Part shown: positions 18,598 through 29,631 of the stretch, piece after piece
Position numbering within the stretch: the first letter of the stretch is position 1
How the letters are laid out: every line of letters begins with the position of its first letter
Notes under the pieces: model-generated
What the model saw: the letters and a program-made list of their open reading frames with translations, nothing else
Databases searched by the model: none
What the model was told of the DNA's origin: nothing
Translations under genes and position numbers: made by a program
DNA from: Entomomonas moraniae
Lineage (GTDB): Bacteria; Pseudomonadota; Gammaproteobacteria; Pseudomonadales; Pseudomonadaceae
Assembly: GCF_003991975.1 (NCBI RefSeq)
Contig: NZ_CP029822.1
Span: forward strand, 1,426,001 to 1,490,000
DNA: 64,000 nt
Reading direction: 5' to 3'

Positions 18598-18945
18598 CTA
18601 CATGGTAAATGTTGGTTGTGTATTACCTTCTAATAATCCAGCCAAATATTTAGATATTTTCTCTCTAATTGGTGCAGAATCACTTGTTGAAAACTGAATC
18701 CCGACACCTTTTACTCTATTACCTTGATTTGCAGGTGATATCCAAACGACTTTACCTGTAACAGGGAGCTTTTCTTCTTCATCTAGCAAATCGATCAATA
18801 AAAAAACCTCATCACCTAAACTATGCTTTCTTTGACTTCTTACAAATATCCCACCATCTGTTACAAAAGGCATATAAGACGCATATAGTACATTTTTATT
18901 CGGAATACTTACATTAATAATACTATTACCACCCATAAATGACAT
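18598..18945 (-). CDS. pilZ: PilZ-domain protein, type IV pilus assembly
   Basis: The product is 115 residues. The PilZ barrel is recognisable in YMPFVTDGGIFVRS, DEVFLLIDLLDEEEKLPVTGKVVWISP and VKGVGIQFS. The c-di-GMP-binding RxxxR motif is absent, as in the founding Pseudomonas PilZ, which works by binding PilB and FimX-type partners. Its position directly after holB is conserved in Pseudomonas and Xanthomonas. No other pilus assembly gene is in the window. Confidence 0.9.
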   Translation of the reverse strand: MSFMGGNSIINVSIPNKNVLYASYMPFVTDGGIFVRSQRKHSLGDEVFLLIDLLDEEEKLPVTGKVVWISPANQGNRVKGVGIQFSTSDSAPIREKISKYLAGLLEGNTQPTFTM

Positions 18946-18978
18946 AAGATTCTCTCCCTATCTGATAATTTAACCATT

Positions 18979-20593
<1,615 letters not shown>

Positions 20594-21643
20594 CTACTTC
20601 GATTCCTGTGGTGGTGGGCTAGAACGATAGTCTGCACGACGATTTAATTGATATTTTCGAACAGCCCGTTGGTGTTCAGTTAAACTTTCAGAAAACACGT
20701 GGCTACCATCGCCATTAGCAACAAAATATAAGAACTTTCCTTCTTCAGGATGAAGTGCTGCATCTATCGCTTTTCTACTCACCATCGCAATAGGTGTGGG
20801 GGGTAGACCTGAAATAACATAAGTATTATAAGGTGTTTCTTTCTTTAAATCGGCACGGGTAATTTTACCTTTGTAGCTATCACCCATTCCATAAATAACC
20901 GTTGGATCTGTTTGTAACAACATCCCTTTTTCTAGGCGACGAATGAAGACTCCAGCAATCTTTGGTCTTTCTTCCGCCACACCAGTTTCTTTTTCTATGA
21001 TAGATGCCATAATGAGTGCTTGATAAGGGGTTTTATAAGGCAAGTCATCTGCTCTATTTTGCCAAGCATCATCTAACTCATCAACAAGACGCTTATGTGC
21101 TTGTTGTAGAATACTTAAATCTGTATCACCGCGCATATAAACATAAGTATCTGCAAAGAACTGGCCTTCAGGATGAACATCTGACACACCTAGCTTATCC
21201 ATTATTGCTTGATCTGTCATTTCTTGAGTAATTAACTTAAGGGCTTCTTGTTTGCCCAAAGCAGCTCTTACTTGTTTAAAACTCCAACCATCAACCAACG
21301 TAATTTTATAAAGAACTACCTCGCCCTTTAACCAAATGGAGATAAGCTGTTTAATATCCATACCAGGTTTTAAAAGGTATTCACCTGCATGAATAGTATG
21401 CCCTTTCTTCTCTAAACGCCAATAGAGTCGAAGAAAAGAGGCATCTGTAATAATGCCCTTCTTTTCTAAAAGAGAAAACATTGCATTAGGCGATGCCCCT
21501 TTCGGGACAATAATGGTTTGCTCGTTAGTTATCATCAGCGGCTGCTCTAATGCCGCATTATATTTCCAATAACCAATACCACCCACAGCGCCTATTAAAA
21601 TAATAACAGTAACAACAGCAATTAAGAATATTCGCATCATCAA
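20594..21643 (-). CDS. mltG: Endolytic murein transglycosylase MltG
   Basis: The product is 349 residues (YceG family). One N-terminal membrane anchor (IFLIAVVTVIILIGAVGGIGYW) is followed by a LysM-like region and the catalytic domain. The latter has the glutamate in MASIIEKETGVAEERPKIAGVF, plus LQTDPTVIYG, TPYNTYVISGLPPTPIAM and LYFVANGDGSHVFS. The enzyme cleaves nascent glycan strands and sets their length. In relatives pabC lies between fabF and mltG; here only 8 bp separate them. Confidence 0.95.
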   Translation of the reverse strand: MMMRIFLIAVVTVIILIGAVGGIGYWKYNAALEQPLMITNEQTIIVPKGASPNAMFSLLEKKGIITDASFLRLYWRLEKKGHTIHAGEYLLKPGMDIKQLISIWLKGEVVLYKITLVDGWSFKQVRAALGKQEALKLITQEMTDQAIMDKLGVSDVHPEGQFFADTYVYMRGDTDLSILQQAHKRLVDELDDAWQNRADDLPYKTPYQALIMASIIEKETGVAEERPKIAGVFIRRLEKGMLLQTDPTVIYGMGDSYKGKITRADLKKETPYNTYVISGLPPTPIAMVSRKAIDAALHPEEGKFLYFVANGDGSHVFSESLTEHQRAVRKYQLNRRADYRSSPPPQESK

Positions 21644-21651
21644 TTGTAAAA

Positions 21652-22899
21652 TTAAGAAAAACGACGGAAAATTAAGCTACCATTGGTTCCACCAAATCCA
21701 AATGAGTTTGATAATACTGTATCTATTTTCGAAGATCTCGCTTCACCTGCAACGAAATCTAAATCGCATCCTTCACTTGTTTCCTTTAGGTTAATCGTTG
21801 GTGGTACGATTTGATCACGGATAGCGAGTGTACTAAACACTGCCTCTATAGCTCCCGCAGCACCTAATAAGTGTCCAGTCATTGATTTAGTTGAGCTAAT
21901 AGGGAATCGATACGCTTGTTCACCAAAAACTGACTTAACTGCTGATACTTCAGCCAAATCACCAACAGGTGTAGAAGTACCATGTGCATTAATATAATCT
22001 ATTTGATCAATATTAAGCCCAGCATCGCGTAATGTATTTCTCATGCAGGTAGCAGCCCCTTTACCATCTGTGGTTGGTGCTGTCATATGATAAGCATCAC
22101 CACTAAAGCCTGCTCCTACTAACTCAGCATAGATTCTTGCACCACGCGCTTTAGCGTGTTCGAGCTCTTCAAGAACTAATACCCCTGCTCCATCACCAAG
22201 TACAAAACCATCACGATCTTTATCCCAAGGGCGACTGGCCGTTGCAGGATCATCATTACGTGTAGAGAGTGCTCTGCAAGCCGAAAAGCCAGCTAAACCA
22301 ATGCCACAAGTAGCTTTTTCTGCACCACCTGCAATCATTACATCGGCTTCACCATGAATGATATTACGCGCAGCCATACCAATACTATGTGTACCTGAGG
22401 CACAAGCTGTTGCTATTGCGTAATTAGGCCCATGCACCCCTAAGTTGATAGATAATAAGCCTGATGTCATATTAATAATTGCACCAGGAACAAAAAATGG
22501 GGAAACACGACGTGGCCCTTGATTGGCTAATGCATCACAGTTTGTTTGAATATTGGGTAGCCCACCAATGCCTGAACCAATAACAACACCGATACGATCA
22601 CGGTTACTGTCTGTAATTTCTAATCCAGAATCTTCTACCGCCTGCATTCCTGCAACAACGCCATACTGGATAAAAACATCCATCTTTCTAGCATCTTTAA
22701 CAGACAAATAAGGTTCTACAGAGAAATTTTTAACAGGCGCACCAAAACGGGTAGGAAATTCTGAAATATTAAAATCTACATCAGTTAATGGTTCTACACC
22801 ATTTTTACCTTCAATAATGCTTTGCCAACTGCTTACTACATCATTTCCTACAGGACTTACAATCCCAAGGCCAGTAATAACAACTCGTCTTTGAGACAC
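21652..22899 (-). CDS. fabF: 3-oxoacyl-[ACP] synthase II
   Basis: The product is 415 residues. Catalytic Cys166 is in [11 protein letters not shown], and the two histidines are in [12 protein letters not shown] and [14 protein letters not shown]. It elongates acyl-ACP with malonyl-ACP and is needed for unsaturated-chain elongation. It follows acpP after about 200 bp that include a terminator, so it probably has some promoter activity of its own. Confidence 0.97.
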   Translation of the reverse strand: MSQRRVVITGLGIVSPVGNDVVSSWQSIIEGKNGVEPLTDVDFNISEFPTRFGAPVKNFSVEPYLSVKDARKMDVFIQYGVVAGMQAVEDSGLEITDSNRDRIGVVIGSGIGGLPNIQTNCDALANQGPRRVSPFFVPGAIINMTSGLLSINLGVHGPNYAIATACASGTHSIGMAARNIIHGEADVMIAGGAEKATCGIGLAGFSACRALSTRNDDPATASRPWDKDRDGFVLGDGAGVLVLEELEHAKARGARIYAELVGAGFSGDAYHMTAPTTDGKGAATCMRNTLRDAGLNIDQIDYINAHGTSTPVGDLAEVSAVKSVFGEQAYRFPISSTKSMTGHLLGAAGAIEAVFSTLAIRDQIVPPTINLKETSEGCDLDFVAGEARSSKIDTVLSNSFGFGGTNGSLIFRRFS

Positions 22900-23051
22900 C
22901 GTCTTCTCCTTAGCTAATTTAAGTAAGTTATGTTAATCAATAAAGATATTATAATGAATTTATATAACCTATTAGAACATATTTTTACTGACACGCCTAT
23001 AGTCTTATTGGTTAGCCTATAAACTTACCAATTTATAATTTCTTATAAAAT

Positions 23052-23085
23052 AAAAAACCGCACATTTAAAAATGTGCGGTTTTTT
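23052..23085 (-). terminator. Terminator after acpP
   Basis: AAAAAACCGCACATT (23052-23066) pairs with AATGTGCGGTTTTTT (23071-23085). On the minus strand it follows the acpP stop and ends in a T-run. It probably trims the abundant acpP transcript. Confidence 0.92.
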
Positions 23086-23100
23086 ATTTAGAGATATAAA

Positions 23101-23340
23101 TTATTCTTCAATATTTGCAGAAATATAATTTACAGCATCTTGAACAGTACCAATTTTTTCAGCTTGTTCATCAGGGATCTCTAATTCAAACTCTTCTTCC
23201 AGAGCCATTACCAGCTCAACATTATCAAGAGAGTCTGCACCTAGATCTTCAATGAAAGAAGCATTACTAGTAACCTCTTCTTCTTTAACATCAAGTTGTT
23301 CTGCTACAATTTTCTTGACGCGTTCTTCAATGGTGCTCAT
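23101..23340 (-). CDS. acpP: Acyl carrier protein
   Basis: The product is 79 residues and strongly acidic. Ser37 in [18 protein letters not shown] is the phosphopantetheine attachment site. It carries growing acyl chains for fabF, fabG, fabD and plsX around it. GGAGTG precedes the start. Confidence 0.98.
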   Translation of the reverse strand: MSTIEERVKKIVAEQLDVKEEEVTSNASFIEDLGADSLDNVELVMALEEEFELEIPDEQAEKIGTVQDAVNYISANIEE

Positions 23341-23518
23341 ACCTTGTTTTCACTCCTAAGTTGGATAATTTGGCTCTGTTGTGCCATTTTGCTAAGTTTA
23401 TAGAAAGGTGATTACTTTTAGCAAGTAAAATTTAAACCCTTCCGTAAAGTTCTAGAGAAAAATCCCTAGGTTATTTTTGCTATTTTACGATAATCTTTAC
23501 ATTTTGGGTAGATATGAA

Positions 23519-24262
23519 TTAACTCATATACATACCACCATTGACAGGTATCGTTGTTCCTGTGATGTAAGATGCTGAATCAGAGGCTAAAAAAGCAACT
23601 GTTTGAGCAATCTCTTTAGCTTGTCCCAAGCGTCCTAACGGAATTTGCGCTAATAGCGCATCACGTTGAGCTTCAGGTAGTTCTTTAGTCATATCAGTAT
23701 CAATAAAACCGGGGGCGACTGCATTAACCGTAACTGAACGAGAGCCAAGTTCACGTGCAAGGGCACGCGTGAACCCTTCTAAACCGGCTTTAGCCGCAGC
23801 ATAATTTGCTTGTCCGGCATTCCCCATGGCACCAACAACTGAACCAATACTAATAATACGTCCCCAACGGGCTTTAGTCATTCCCCTTAGCACACCTTTT
23901 GAAAGACGGTACAGACTATTTAAATTGGTATCGATAACATCATACCACTCATCATCTTTCATACGCATCATTAAATTATCGCGTGTAATGCCCGCATTAT
24001 TTACTAATATACTAGGGGCGCCAAATTCTTTAGTCACATCAGATAAAACAGTTTCTACTGAAGTTCCATCTGTCACATTTAATACTTTACCAACACCTGA
24101 AATTTTATTTTCTTTTAAATAGTGGGTAATTTTTTCTGCACCCGACTCAGTAGTCGCCGTGCCAATAACAATTGCACCTTGTGCACCTAACTCCAAAGCA
24201 ATGGCCTGGCCGATACCACGACTAGCGCCTGTTACTAAAGCAATTTTACCGGATAAACTCAT
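23519..24262 (-). CDS. fabG: 3-oxoacyl-[ACP] reductase
   Basis: The product is 247 residues, a short-chain dehydrogenase. The NADPH motif is TGASRGIGQA. NNAGITRDNLMMRM and the catalytic Ser-Tyr-Lys set (SIGSVVGAMG, NYAAAKAGLEGFTR) are present. The end FLASDSASYITGTTIPVNGGMYM is typical. It reduces beta-ketoacyl-ACP in each elongation cycle and lies between fabD and acpP. Confidence 0.97.
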   Translation of the reverse strand: MSLSGKIALVTGASRGIGQAIALELGAQGAIVIGTATTESGAEKITHYLKENKISGVGKVLNVTDGTSVETVLSDVTKEFGAPSILVNNAGITRDNLMMRMKDDEWYDVIDTNLNSLYRLSKGVLRGMTKARWGRIISIGSVVGAMGNAGQANYAAAKAGLEGFTRALARELGSRSVTVNAVAPGFIDTDMTKELPEAQRDALLAQIPLGRLGQAKEIAQTVAFLASDSASYITGTTIPVNGGMYMS

Positions 24263-24271
24263 TTTTATTTC

Positions 24272-25213
24272 CTATGATTGTAAGGCTGAAACAGTTGCAG
24301 CAAAAGCATCTGGTGTTTCTAATGAATAATTAGCTAACTCTTTAGTACAGCGTTTATTTAAACCACCCAATACTTTACCAGGGCCACACTCTACCAATGA
24401 AGTTACGCCTAACTTAGCTAGCAGTTGAACTGACTCAACCCATCTTACAGGGCTATATAACTGCGCCAAAAGGTTTTCTTTTAGCGTTTGTAAATCTCTG
24501 CTCACATCCGCTGTAACGTTTTGCACAATAGCAATGCTAGGGTTTTTCCATGTAGCGGCACTTAATGACGCAGCAAATTCTTCTGCGGCAGGCCTCATCA
24601 AATCACAATGAGATGGTACGCTAACAGGCAAAGGTAAAGCACGTTTTGCTCCTTTAGCACTGCAAATTTCAATCGCTCGAGTTACCGCCTCAGTATTACC
24701 AGCAATCACTACTTGTCCTGGTGCATTAAAATTCACTGCACTAACAACCTGCCCTTGAGCAGCTTCTGCACAAGCTTCTCTGACTTCTTCATCTGTAAGG
24801 CCGAGAATAGCTGCCATTGCGCCTTGTCCTACAGGTACGGCTTTTTGCATTAATTGTCCACGTAATTCAACCAGTTTAACGGCCTCACTAAAGGGTAAAC
24901 TTTGAGCTGCTACTAGTGCAGAATATTCTCCTAGACTATGACCAGCCATAAAAGAGGGCTGTGCATTGCCTTGATTACCCCATAAACGCCATAAAGCTAT
25001 TGAGGCAGTCAAAATGACAGGTTGTGTTTTATCAGTTTGATCTAATTGCTCCTTAGGCCCCTCCTGGGTTAACTGCCAAAGATCATACCCTAAAGCATCA
25101 GATGCTTCGACAAAGGTATCCTTAATAATACAATGATCTTTTGCTATATCAGCTAACATTCCTATCGCTTGCGAACCTTGTCCAGGAAAAACAAAAGCAG
25201 AAACAACAGACAT
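24272..25213 (-). CDS. fabD: Malonyl-CoA:ACP transacylase
   Basis: The product is 313 residues. FPGQGSQAIGML at the N-terminus, the nucleophile in MAGHSLGEYSALVA, and the catalytic histidine in PVSVPSHCDLM are all present. It loads malonyl groups on ACP. In relatives it directly follows plsX; here a Sel1-like gene intervenes. Confidence 0.97.
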   Translation of the reverse strand: MSVVSAFVFPGQGSQAIGMLADIAKDHCIIKDTFVEASDALGYDLWQLTQEGPKEQLDQTDKTQPVILTASIALWRLWGNQGNAQPSFMAGHSLGEYSALVAAQSLPFSEAVKLVELRGQLMQKAVPVGQGAMAAILGLTDEEVREACAEAAQGQVVSAVNFNAPGQVVIAGNTEAVTRAIEICSAKGAKRALPLPVSVPSHCDLMRPAAEEFAASLSAATWKNPSIAIVQNVTADVSRDLQTLKENLLAQLYSPVRWVESVQLLAKLGVTSLVECGPGKVLGGLNKRCTKELANYSLETPDAFAATVSALQS

Positions 25214-25313
25214 AAATTTTATCCTAATTAATTTGTAATTTTAATGGTTACTTTTCTATCTTACCGTAAGATTAAATTTATATAAAATATATTTAATCTT
25301 CAGTCACTACAAT

Positions 25314-26444
25314 TTATTTTGAGGTATTCTTTGTGAGGACTTCTTCTATAGGCCGTTCTTTTTTCACTACAATCGCTTCTGCCTCTTTTACCAGCTGGTC
25401 ATAATCATAATCAGTTCGATAATTTACGGCCTCTTTTTCTGACATAGCAATTGAAATATCGCCGTTCCATTGGGGTAAAGTTTCAGGTGGCAAGGGTGCA
25501 ACTTTTTCTAAATTAGAAAACACTAAGGTTGCATTGCCTCGCATTTCATCGGGCTTACCTAAGGATTTACGATAAATATCACGATTAAGATAAACAGAGT
25601 TTTTGGCTTTTTGTAACATGGCCATACGTTCTAAAAACTCTTTAGAAAAATAATCTTTACCATATTGCTGTTTATAATAACTTTCTTTATTTGCGATGCT
25701 CGCTAATGCATTATAGCTTCCAGCTTTTATAGCTTGATATAAATACTTAAAAGAATCCATCACTTCTGCTTCTTTTGTTGCATTCGTCTCTAGTTCATTC
25801 GATTTTTTAAACAACGCTTCAGCATTATCTTGCTTTTTAGCCACCGCACAGCCAAGCATTACATTAGCATCTTTTGTACGCCCTATACTGATAAAAATAT
25901 CATGTAGATCTGATAATGCATCAGGATAATTTAATTTAGCCGCTTCAAACAAAAAAACAGAAGCGGGAATCGGAATACTTCTAAAGGCTTCCGTACCATT
26001 TGATTTGAACTGCCCCATAGCATAATAAGCCGCTGGAATATTTTGCTGTAACATCTCTACCATATAGGCTTTAGCCTTTTCTGGCTGATAGTCCGTATAC
26101 TCACTGTCTGAATGTTTTAAATACAAACGTACGACCATCAGCTTGGCTCGCCAATGCCCCATTTCAGCCGATTTATTTGCTAGAATATACATTTGTGGAT
26201 AATGGTCTGTATCATTTTGACCAAATATTTTTATGGCTGCTTGGTAATATAACTCAGCACGAGGATCTTCGGGTAACTTTAGAGTGTCTTCACTAACATC
26301 ATTACAAGCCGGCAACTCAGCAGTTATAAAATTTACTTCTTTACGCTTTTCTTTTAAATCAAATGCAAACGTATTCACGCTTGCGATTAATAATCCAACT
26401 AATAGCCCACATTTTAAATAGCTATATTTTTTCATTATTGGCAT
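25314..26444 (-). CDS. Secreted Sel1/TPR-like repeat protein inserted in the fab cluster
   Basis: The product is 376 residues, with AGAGGA placed just before ATG 26444. A signal peptide (YLKCGLLVGLLIASVNTFA) leads to an alpha-helical region with Sel1-like repeats: AELYYQAAIKIFG, MYILANKSAEMGHWRAKLMVVRLYL, AKAYMVEMLQQNIPAAYYAMGQF, SVFLFEAAKLNYPDALSDLHDIF and AKKQDNAEALFKKS. The C-terminal segment MSEKEAVNYRTDYDYDQLVKEAEAI resembles the tail domain seen in some DUF6396-type Sel1 proteins. It is probably periplasmic. Its placement between plsX and fabD is unusual. I assign no function. Confidence 0.75.
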   Translation of the reverse strand: MPIMKKYSYLKCGLLVGLLIASVNTFAFDLKEKRKEVNFITAELPACNDVSEDTLKLPEDPRAELYYQAAIKIFGQNDTDHYPQMYILANKSAEMGHWRAKLMVVRLYLKHSDSEYTDYQPEKAKAYMVEMLQQNIPAAYYAMGQFKSNGTEAFRSIPIPASVFLFEAAKLNYPDALSDLHDIFISIGRTKDANVMLGCAVAKKQDNAEALFKKSNELETNATKEAEVMDSFKYLYQAIKAGSYNALASIANKESYYKQQYGKDYFSKEFLERMAMLQKAKNSVYLNRDIYRKSLGKPDEMRGNATLVFSNLEKVAPLPPETLPQWNGDISIAMSEKEAVNYRTDYDYDQLVKEAEAIVVKKERPIEEVLTKNTSK

Positions 26445-26557
26445 AACAATCCTCTAATAAGCCCATATTGATATTTATCATATTCATCAAAAAATTTAAA
26501 ATATAAACCTAAAAATAGTGCAGCACAAAAATTGGCTTTTCATTCGAAGCGATAAAT

Positions 26558-27589
26558 CTATTGTAATAAGACATCTTCTAACAATGAACTTATTTGCTTT
26601 GATAATCGTGCTTGTAAGTTTTCCTCTACTTCAGTATAAGCATGCCGTAAAGCTGACTTAAAAGCGACGCCATCAGCAGCCCCATGGCTTTTTACTACTA
26701 CTCCCTGTAAACCTAAAAAACTTGCACCATTGTATTGTTCAGGAGAAAAATCTTTACGTAATCCTCTTAGCATAGGTAAAAACATTAAAAAACCTTTTAG
26801 TTTTCCTAGCCAATTTGCTTTAAAACGATTTTCTAAGCGCGTTCTTAATAACTTTAATACGCCTTCGCTAGATTTAAGCAAGACATTCCCAACAAAACCA
26901 TCGCACACAACAACATCTACATCACCACGATAAACACCATCGCCCTCAACAAAACCAATATAATTTAATTTATTTTGCGACTCTAAAAGCGATGTTGCTT
27001 GCTTAACTTGTTGATTACCTTTTATGCTCTCAATTCCAATGTTTAATAACGCCACCTTAGGGTTAATAACACCCATGACTTCGGCAGCAACTGACCCCAT
27101 AACAGCAAATTGAAATAATTGTTCGGCGCTACAATCAACATTAGCACCCAAATCTAATAGATAGCAATCTTTATTAGCTTGTGTCGGTAAACAACACATC
27201 ATTGCCGGACGATCTATCCCAGGGATAGTTTTTAATGTAAAACGAGCCAAAGCCATCAACGCCCCAGTGTTGCCAGCACTTACACAAGCATTTGCTTTAC
27301 CTTCACGCACTAACTCCAAACAGAGTCTCATTGAAGATTGGGGCTTGGCTCTTAAGGCAACAGCAATAGGATCATCCATAGTGATGACATCAGTTGCATC
27401 AATGATTTCAATTCGCTCATGAACACTATCAGTTAATGGGGGCAATAACGAAGTAATTTCAGCGGACAGTCCAACTAAAATTAATTTTACTAGAGGCGTA
27501 TCTTCTAGAAAAGAGATACAAGCAGGCACTGTACAGGAGGGGCCTAAATCCCCCCCCATTACATCAACAGCAATAACAGGGGCGTTCAA
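26558..27589 (-). CDS. plsX: Phosphate acyltransferase PlsX
   Basis: The product is 343 residues. IAVDVMGGDLGPSCTVPAC, the ACVSAGNTGALMALARF motif, and VCDGFVGNVLLKSSEG are family signatures. It makes acyl-phosphate from acyl-ACP, the acyl donor for PlsY in phospholipid synthesis. The start follows directly on rpmF with no gap. Confidence 0.96.
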   Translation of the reverse strand: MNAPVIAVDVMGGDLGPSCTVPACISFLEDTPLVKLILVGLSAEITSLLPPLTDSVHERIEIIDATDVITMDDPIAVALRAKPQSSMRLCLELVREGKANACVSAGNTGALMALARFTLKTIPGIDRPAMMCCLPTQANKDCYLLDLGANVDCSAEQLFQFAVMGSVAAEVMGVINPKVALLNIGIESIKGNQQVKQATSLLESQNKLNYIGFVEGDGVYRGDVDVVVCDGFVGNVLLKSSEGVLKLLRTRLENRFKANWLGKLKGFLMFLPMLRGLRKDFSPEQYNGASFLGLQGVVVKSHGAADGVAFKSALRHAYTEVEENLQARLSKQISSLLEDVLLQ

Positions 27590-27778
27590 TTATTCGTCAA
27601 AATCCTGATCTTCAACAATAACTTGACGTCCACGATAAACACCCTTAGGTGTTATATGATGACGTAAATGTACTTCACCTGTTGTTTTCTCAACAGATAA
27701 AGCATTTGAATCTAATGCATCGTGAGAACGGCGCATATCGCGAGCCGAACGTGATTTTTTGTTCTGTTGAACAGCCAT
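27590..27778 (-). CDS. rpmF: 50S ribosomal protein L32
   Basis: The product is 62 residues. [22 protein letters not shown] and [19 protein letters not shown] match the C-minus form of bacterial L32, with no zinc cysteines. The context yceD-rpmF-plsX is conserved. Confidence 0.97.
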   Translation of the reverse strand: MAVQQNKKSRSARDMRRSHDALDSNALSVEKTTGEVHLRHHITPKGVYRGRQVIVEDQDFDE

Positions 27779-27788
27779 AATTTAACTC

Positions 27789-28319
27789 CTAAGCTTTTGG
27801 GTCACGCTTTAACTGCGCCAGAACACTGAATGGGTTTGACCGTTTAACCTCAGTCTCAATTGGTTCTGGCTCATCGAGCTTTACCAATTGCTGGCATTCA
27901 TTTAACTCATGTATTGGAATAATTGGAAGCGCTAGCAATAGCTCATCCTCTATCAATACCTTTAAATCAAAAGGATCTTTAACTCCTAACTCAAGAGCAT
28001 CATATCCTTCTGGTAATAATACCTCTTCTTTCTCATCTGCCATGAACATATAGTGATATGTCCCTGCAGTGCAAAAAGTCATTATATCTAAACAACGTTG
28101 GCAAACCAAACATACTTTCGCATCAAGCATAATAGACATCAATGCTTGTTTTTGCTCACCCCGTTTAAATACCACTTCAACATCGATACTTACTTCATCA
28201 GTAGCAAGTGCCTCATGCAAACGTGGCAAATCAGCTAATGTAATACTCCCTTTATAAGTGATATTACGATCGGCTAATTTATAAGGTTCAATATAATCTG
28301 GAATTAGGCCATTTGACAT
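27789..28319 (-). CDS. yceD: YceD/DUF177 family protein (23S rRNA accumulation)
   Basis: The product is 176 residues. The cysteine pair VCLVCQRCLDIM and the acidic region KDPFDLKVLIEDELLLALPIIP mark DUF177. It is needed for normal 23S rRNA levels in E. coli and plants, and is always encoded beside rpmF. The gene is divergent from maf. Confidence 0.93.
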   Translation of the reverse strand: MSNGLIPDYIEPYKLADRNITYKGSITLADLPRLHEALATDEVSIDVEVVFKRGEQKQALMSIMLDAKVCLVCQRCLDIMTFCTAGTYHYMFMADEKEEVLLPEGYDALELGVKDPFDLKVLIEDELLLALPIIPIHELNECQQLVKLDEPEPIETEVKRSNPFSVLAQLKRDPKA

Positions 28320-28420
28320 AGGGCGGCTATTTTATGGTTGTTCTTTATATCTGTCAAAGGAAATTATGTATAAAATGCAATAATTGATACAATTTATTTA
28401 TTTTATTAACAGGAACGCTT

Positions 28421-28999
28421 ATGTTACCTATCATACTTGCCTCTAGTTCCACCTATCGCCGCCAACTACTTGAGCGTTTAAAAATAAACTTTATCGCGAC
28501 CTCACCTAATATTGATGAAACACCATTAAAAAATGAGCAGCCACAAGAAATGACTAAACGTTTAGCCATTAATAAGGCCAAAGCACTTACTCATCAGTAT
28601 ACTGATCATCTTATTATTGGTTCAGATGAAGTTGCCTGTCACAATGGCAAAATTATGGGCAAACCTCATACCTTTGAGCGTGCATTTCAACAACTAAAAG
28701 ATGTTAGCGGCAAAACCATTACCTTTTACACAGGACTAGCGTTATATAATAGCAAAACACAAAACTTACAAGTAGATTGTATTCCTTTCCATGTTCATTT
28801 TAGAGAGCTGTCGGATGCTGCAATAATGAGATACTTAGAAATAGAAAAACCTTTTGATTGTGCTGGTAGCATAAAAGCAGAAGGACTAGGAATTTGTTTC
28901 TTTAGAGCAATGGAAGGCTCAGATATTACTAGCTTGATGGGATTACCACTTATTCGATTAGTCGATATGTTAGAAAATGAACATATATTGATTCCATAA
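28421..28999 (+). CDS. maf: Maf-family nucleotide pyrophosphatase (YceF type)
   Basis: The product is 192 residues. LASSSTYRRQLLERL, the catalytic IGSDEVA segment (E where many members have Q), GKPHTFERAFQQL and YLEIEKPFDCAGSIKAEGLG are present. YceF-type enzymes hydrolyse 7-methyl-GTP and related modified nucleotides. Divergent pairing with yceD-rpmF-plsX is the common gammaproteobacterial order, which supports the YceF subgroup. Confidence 0.93.
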   Translation: MLPIILASSSTYRRQLLERLKINFIATSPNIDETPLKNEQPQEMTKRLAINKAKALTHQYTDHLIIGSDEVACHNGKIMGKPHTFERAFQQLKDVSGKTITFYTGLALYNSKTQNLQVDCIPFHVHFRELSDAAIMRYLEIEKPFDCAGSIKAEGLGICFFRAMEGSDITSLMGLPLIRLVDMLENEHILIP

Positions 29000-29064
29000 T
29001 ATTTTCTATCGATAACATGCTATATTAAAGGGATATAACTTAACTATGCAGCAAGGGATAAAAA

Positions 29065-29484
29065 ATGAAGAAACGTCTTTGCTTTGCTTTGCTTTGCTTA
29101 TTATCAGTTTCTAGTATTCTTCTATCAGCTTGTAAGAACGAACAAGAAAAAATGGATGAAGTCCAAAAAACAGCACTTATACAAGGACTTAAAACTGTTA
29201 TCCTATTCAAATCACAGATGTCGGCTTATTACGCTGAAAATCAAGTTTGTAGCGAGAACGCTATTAGCAATGTCGATCGAATACTTACCAAGGTACATTA
29301 TGTAGAGGGCGTTATTGCAACAGACAAGTGTCAAATTATTCTAACATTTAAAAAAGATGTCTCTATTCCTGACATTTCTCGACAACAAATCATTCTTACC
29401 ATGACGCCTGGCCCAAGTACTCATAAGTGGACATGCGAGTCCACTACACGAAGAAAAGATCTTTTACCACGAGAGTGTAGATAA
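29065..29484 (+). CDS. Lipoprotein with type IV pilin-like C-terminal domain
   Basis: The product is 139 residues. MKKRLCFALLCLLSVSSILLSACKNE is a lipoprotein signal with lipobox LLSAC (Cys about 23). The rest looks like a pilin head: an amphipathic helix (ALIQGLKTVILFKSQMSAYYAEN), a Cys in QVCSEN, VEGVIATDKCQIILTFK, and a disulfide-bonded end WTCESTTRRKDLLPRECR that closely follows the W-x-C...LP-x-x-CR end of Pseudomonas/Neisseria-type pilins. The pilin prepilin peptidase motif is missing, so it should be a membrane-anchored lipoprotein, not a polymerising pilin. It stands alone between maf and upp. Confidence 0.65.
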   Translation: MKKRLCFALLCLLSVSSILLSACKNEQEKMDEVQKTALIQGLKTVILFKSQMSAYYAENQVCSENAISNVDRILTKVHYVEGVIATDKCQIILTFKKDVSIPDISRQQIILTMTPGPSTHKWTCESTTRRKDLLPRECR

Positions 29485-29631
29485 CTAATCATTCTTCATC
29501 ACATAGTAAGTACATCCATAAAAATGTGCTTACTGCGCTTAATTAATTGCAATTACCCGTATAAATCATTCCGCTTTAGCGCTACAATACAACCTTCTGT
29601 AATATTGCGCCCTATCTTGATGGAAACCAAT

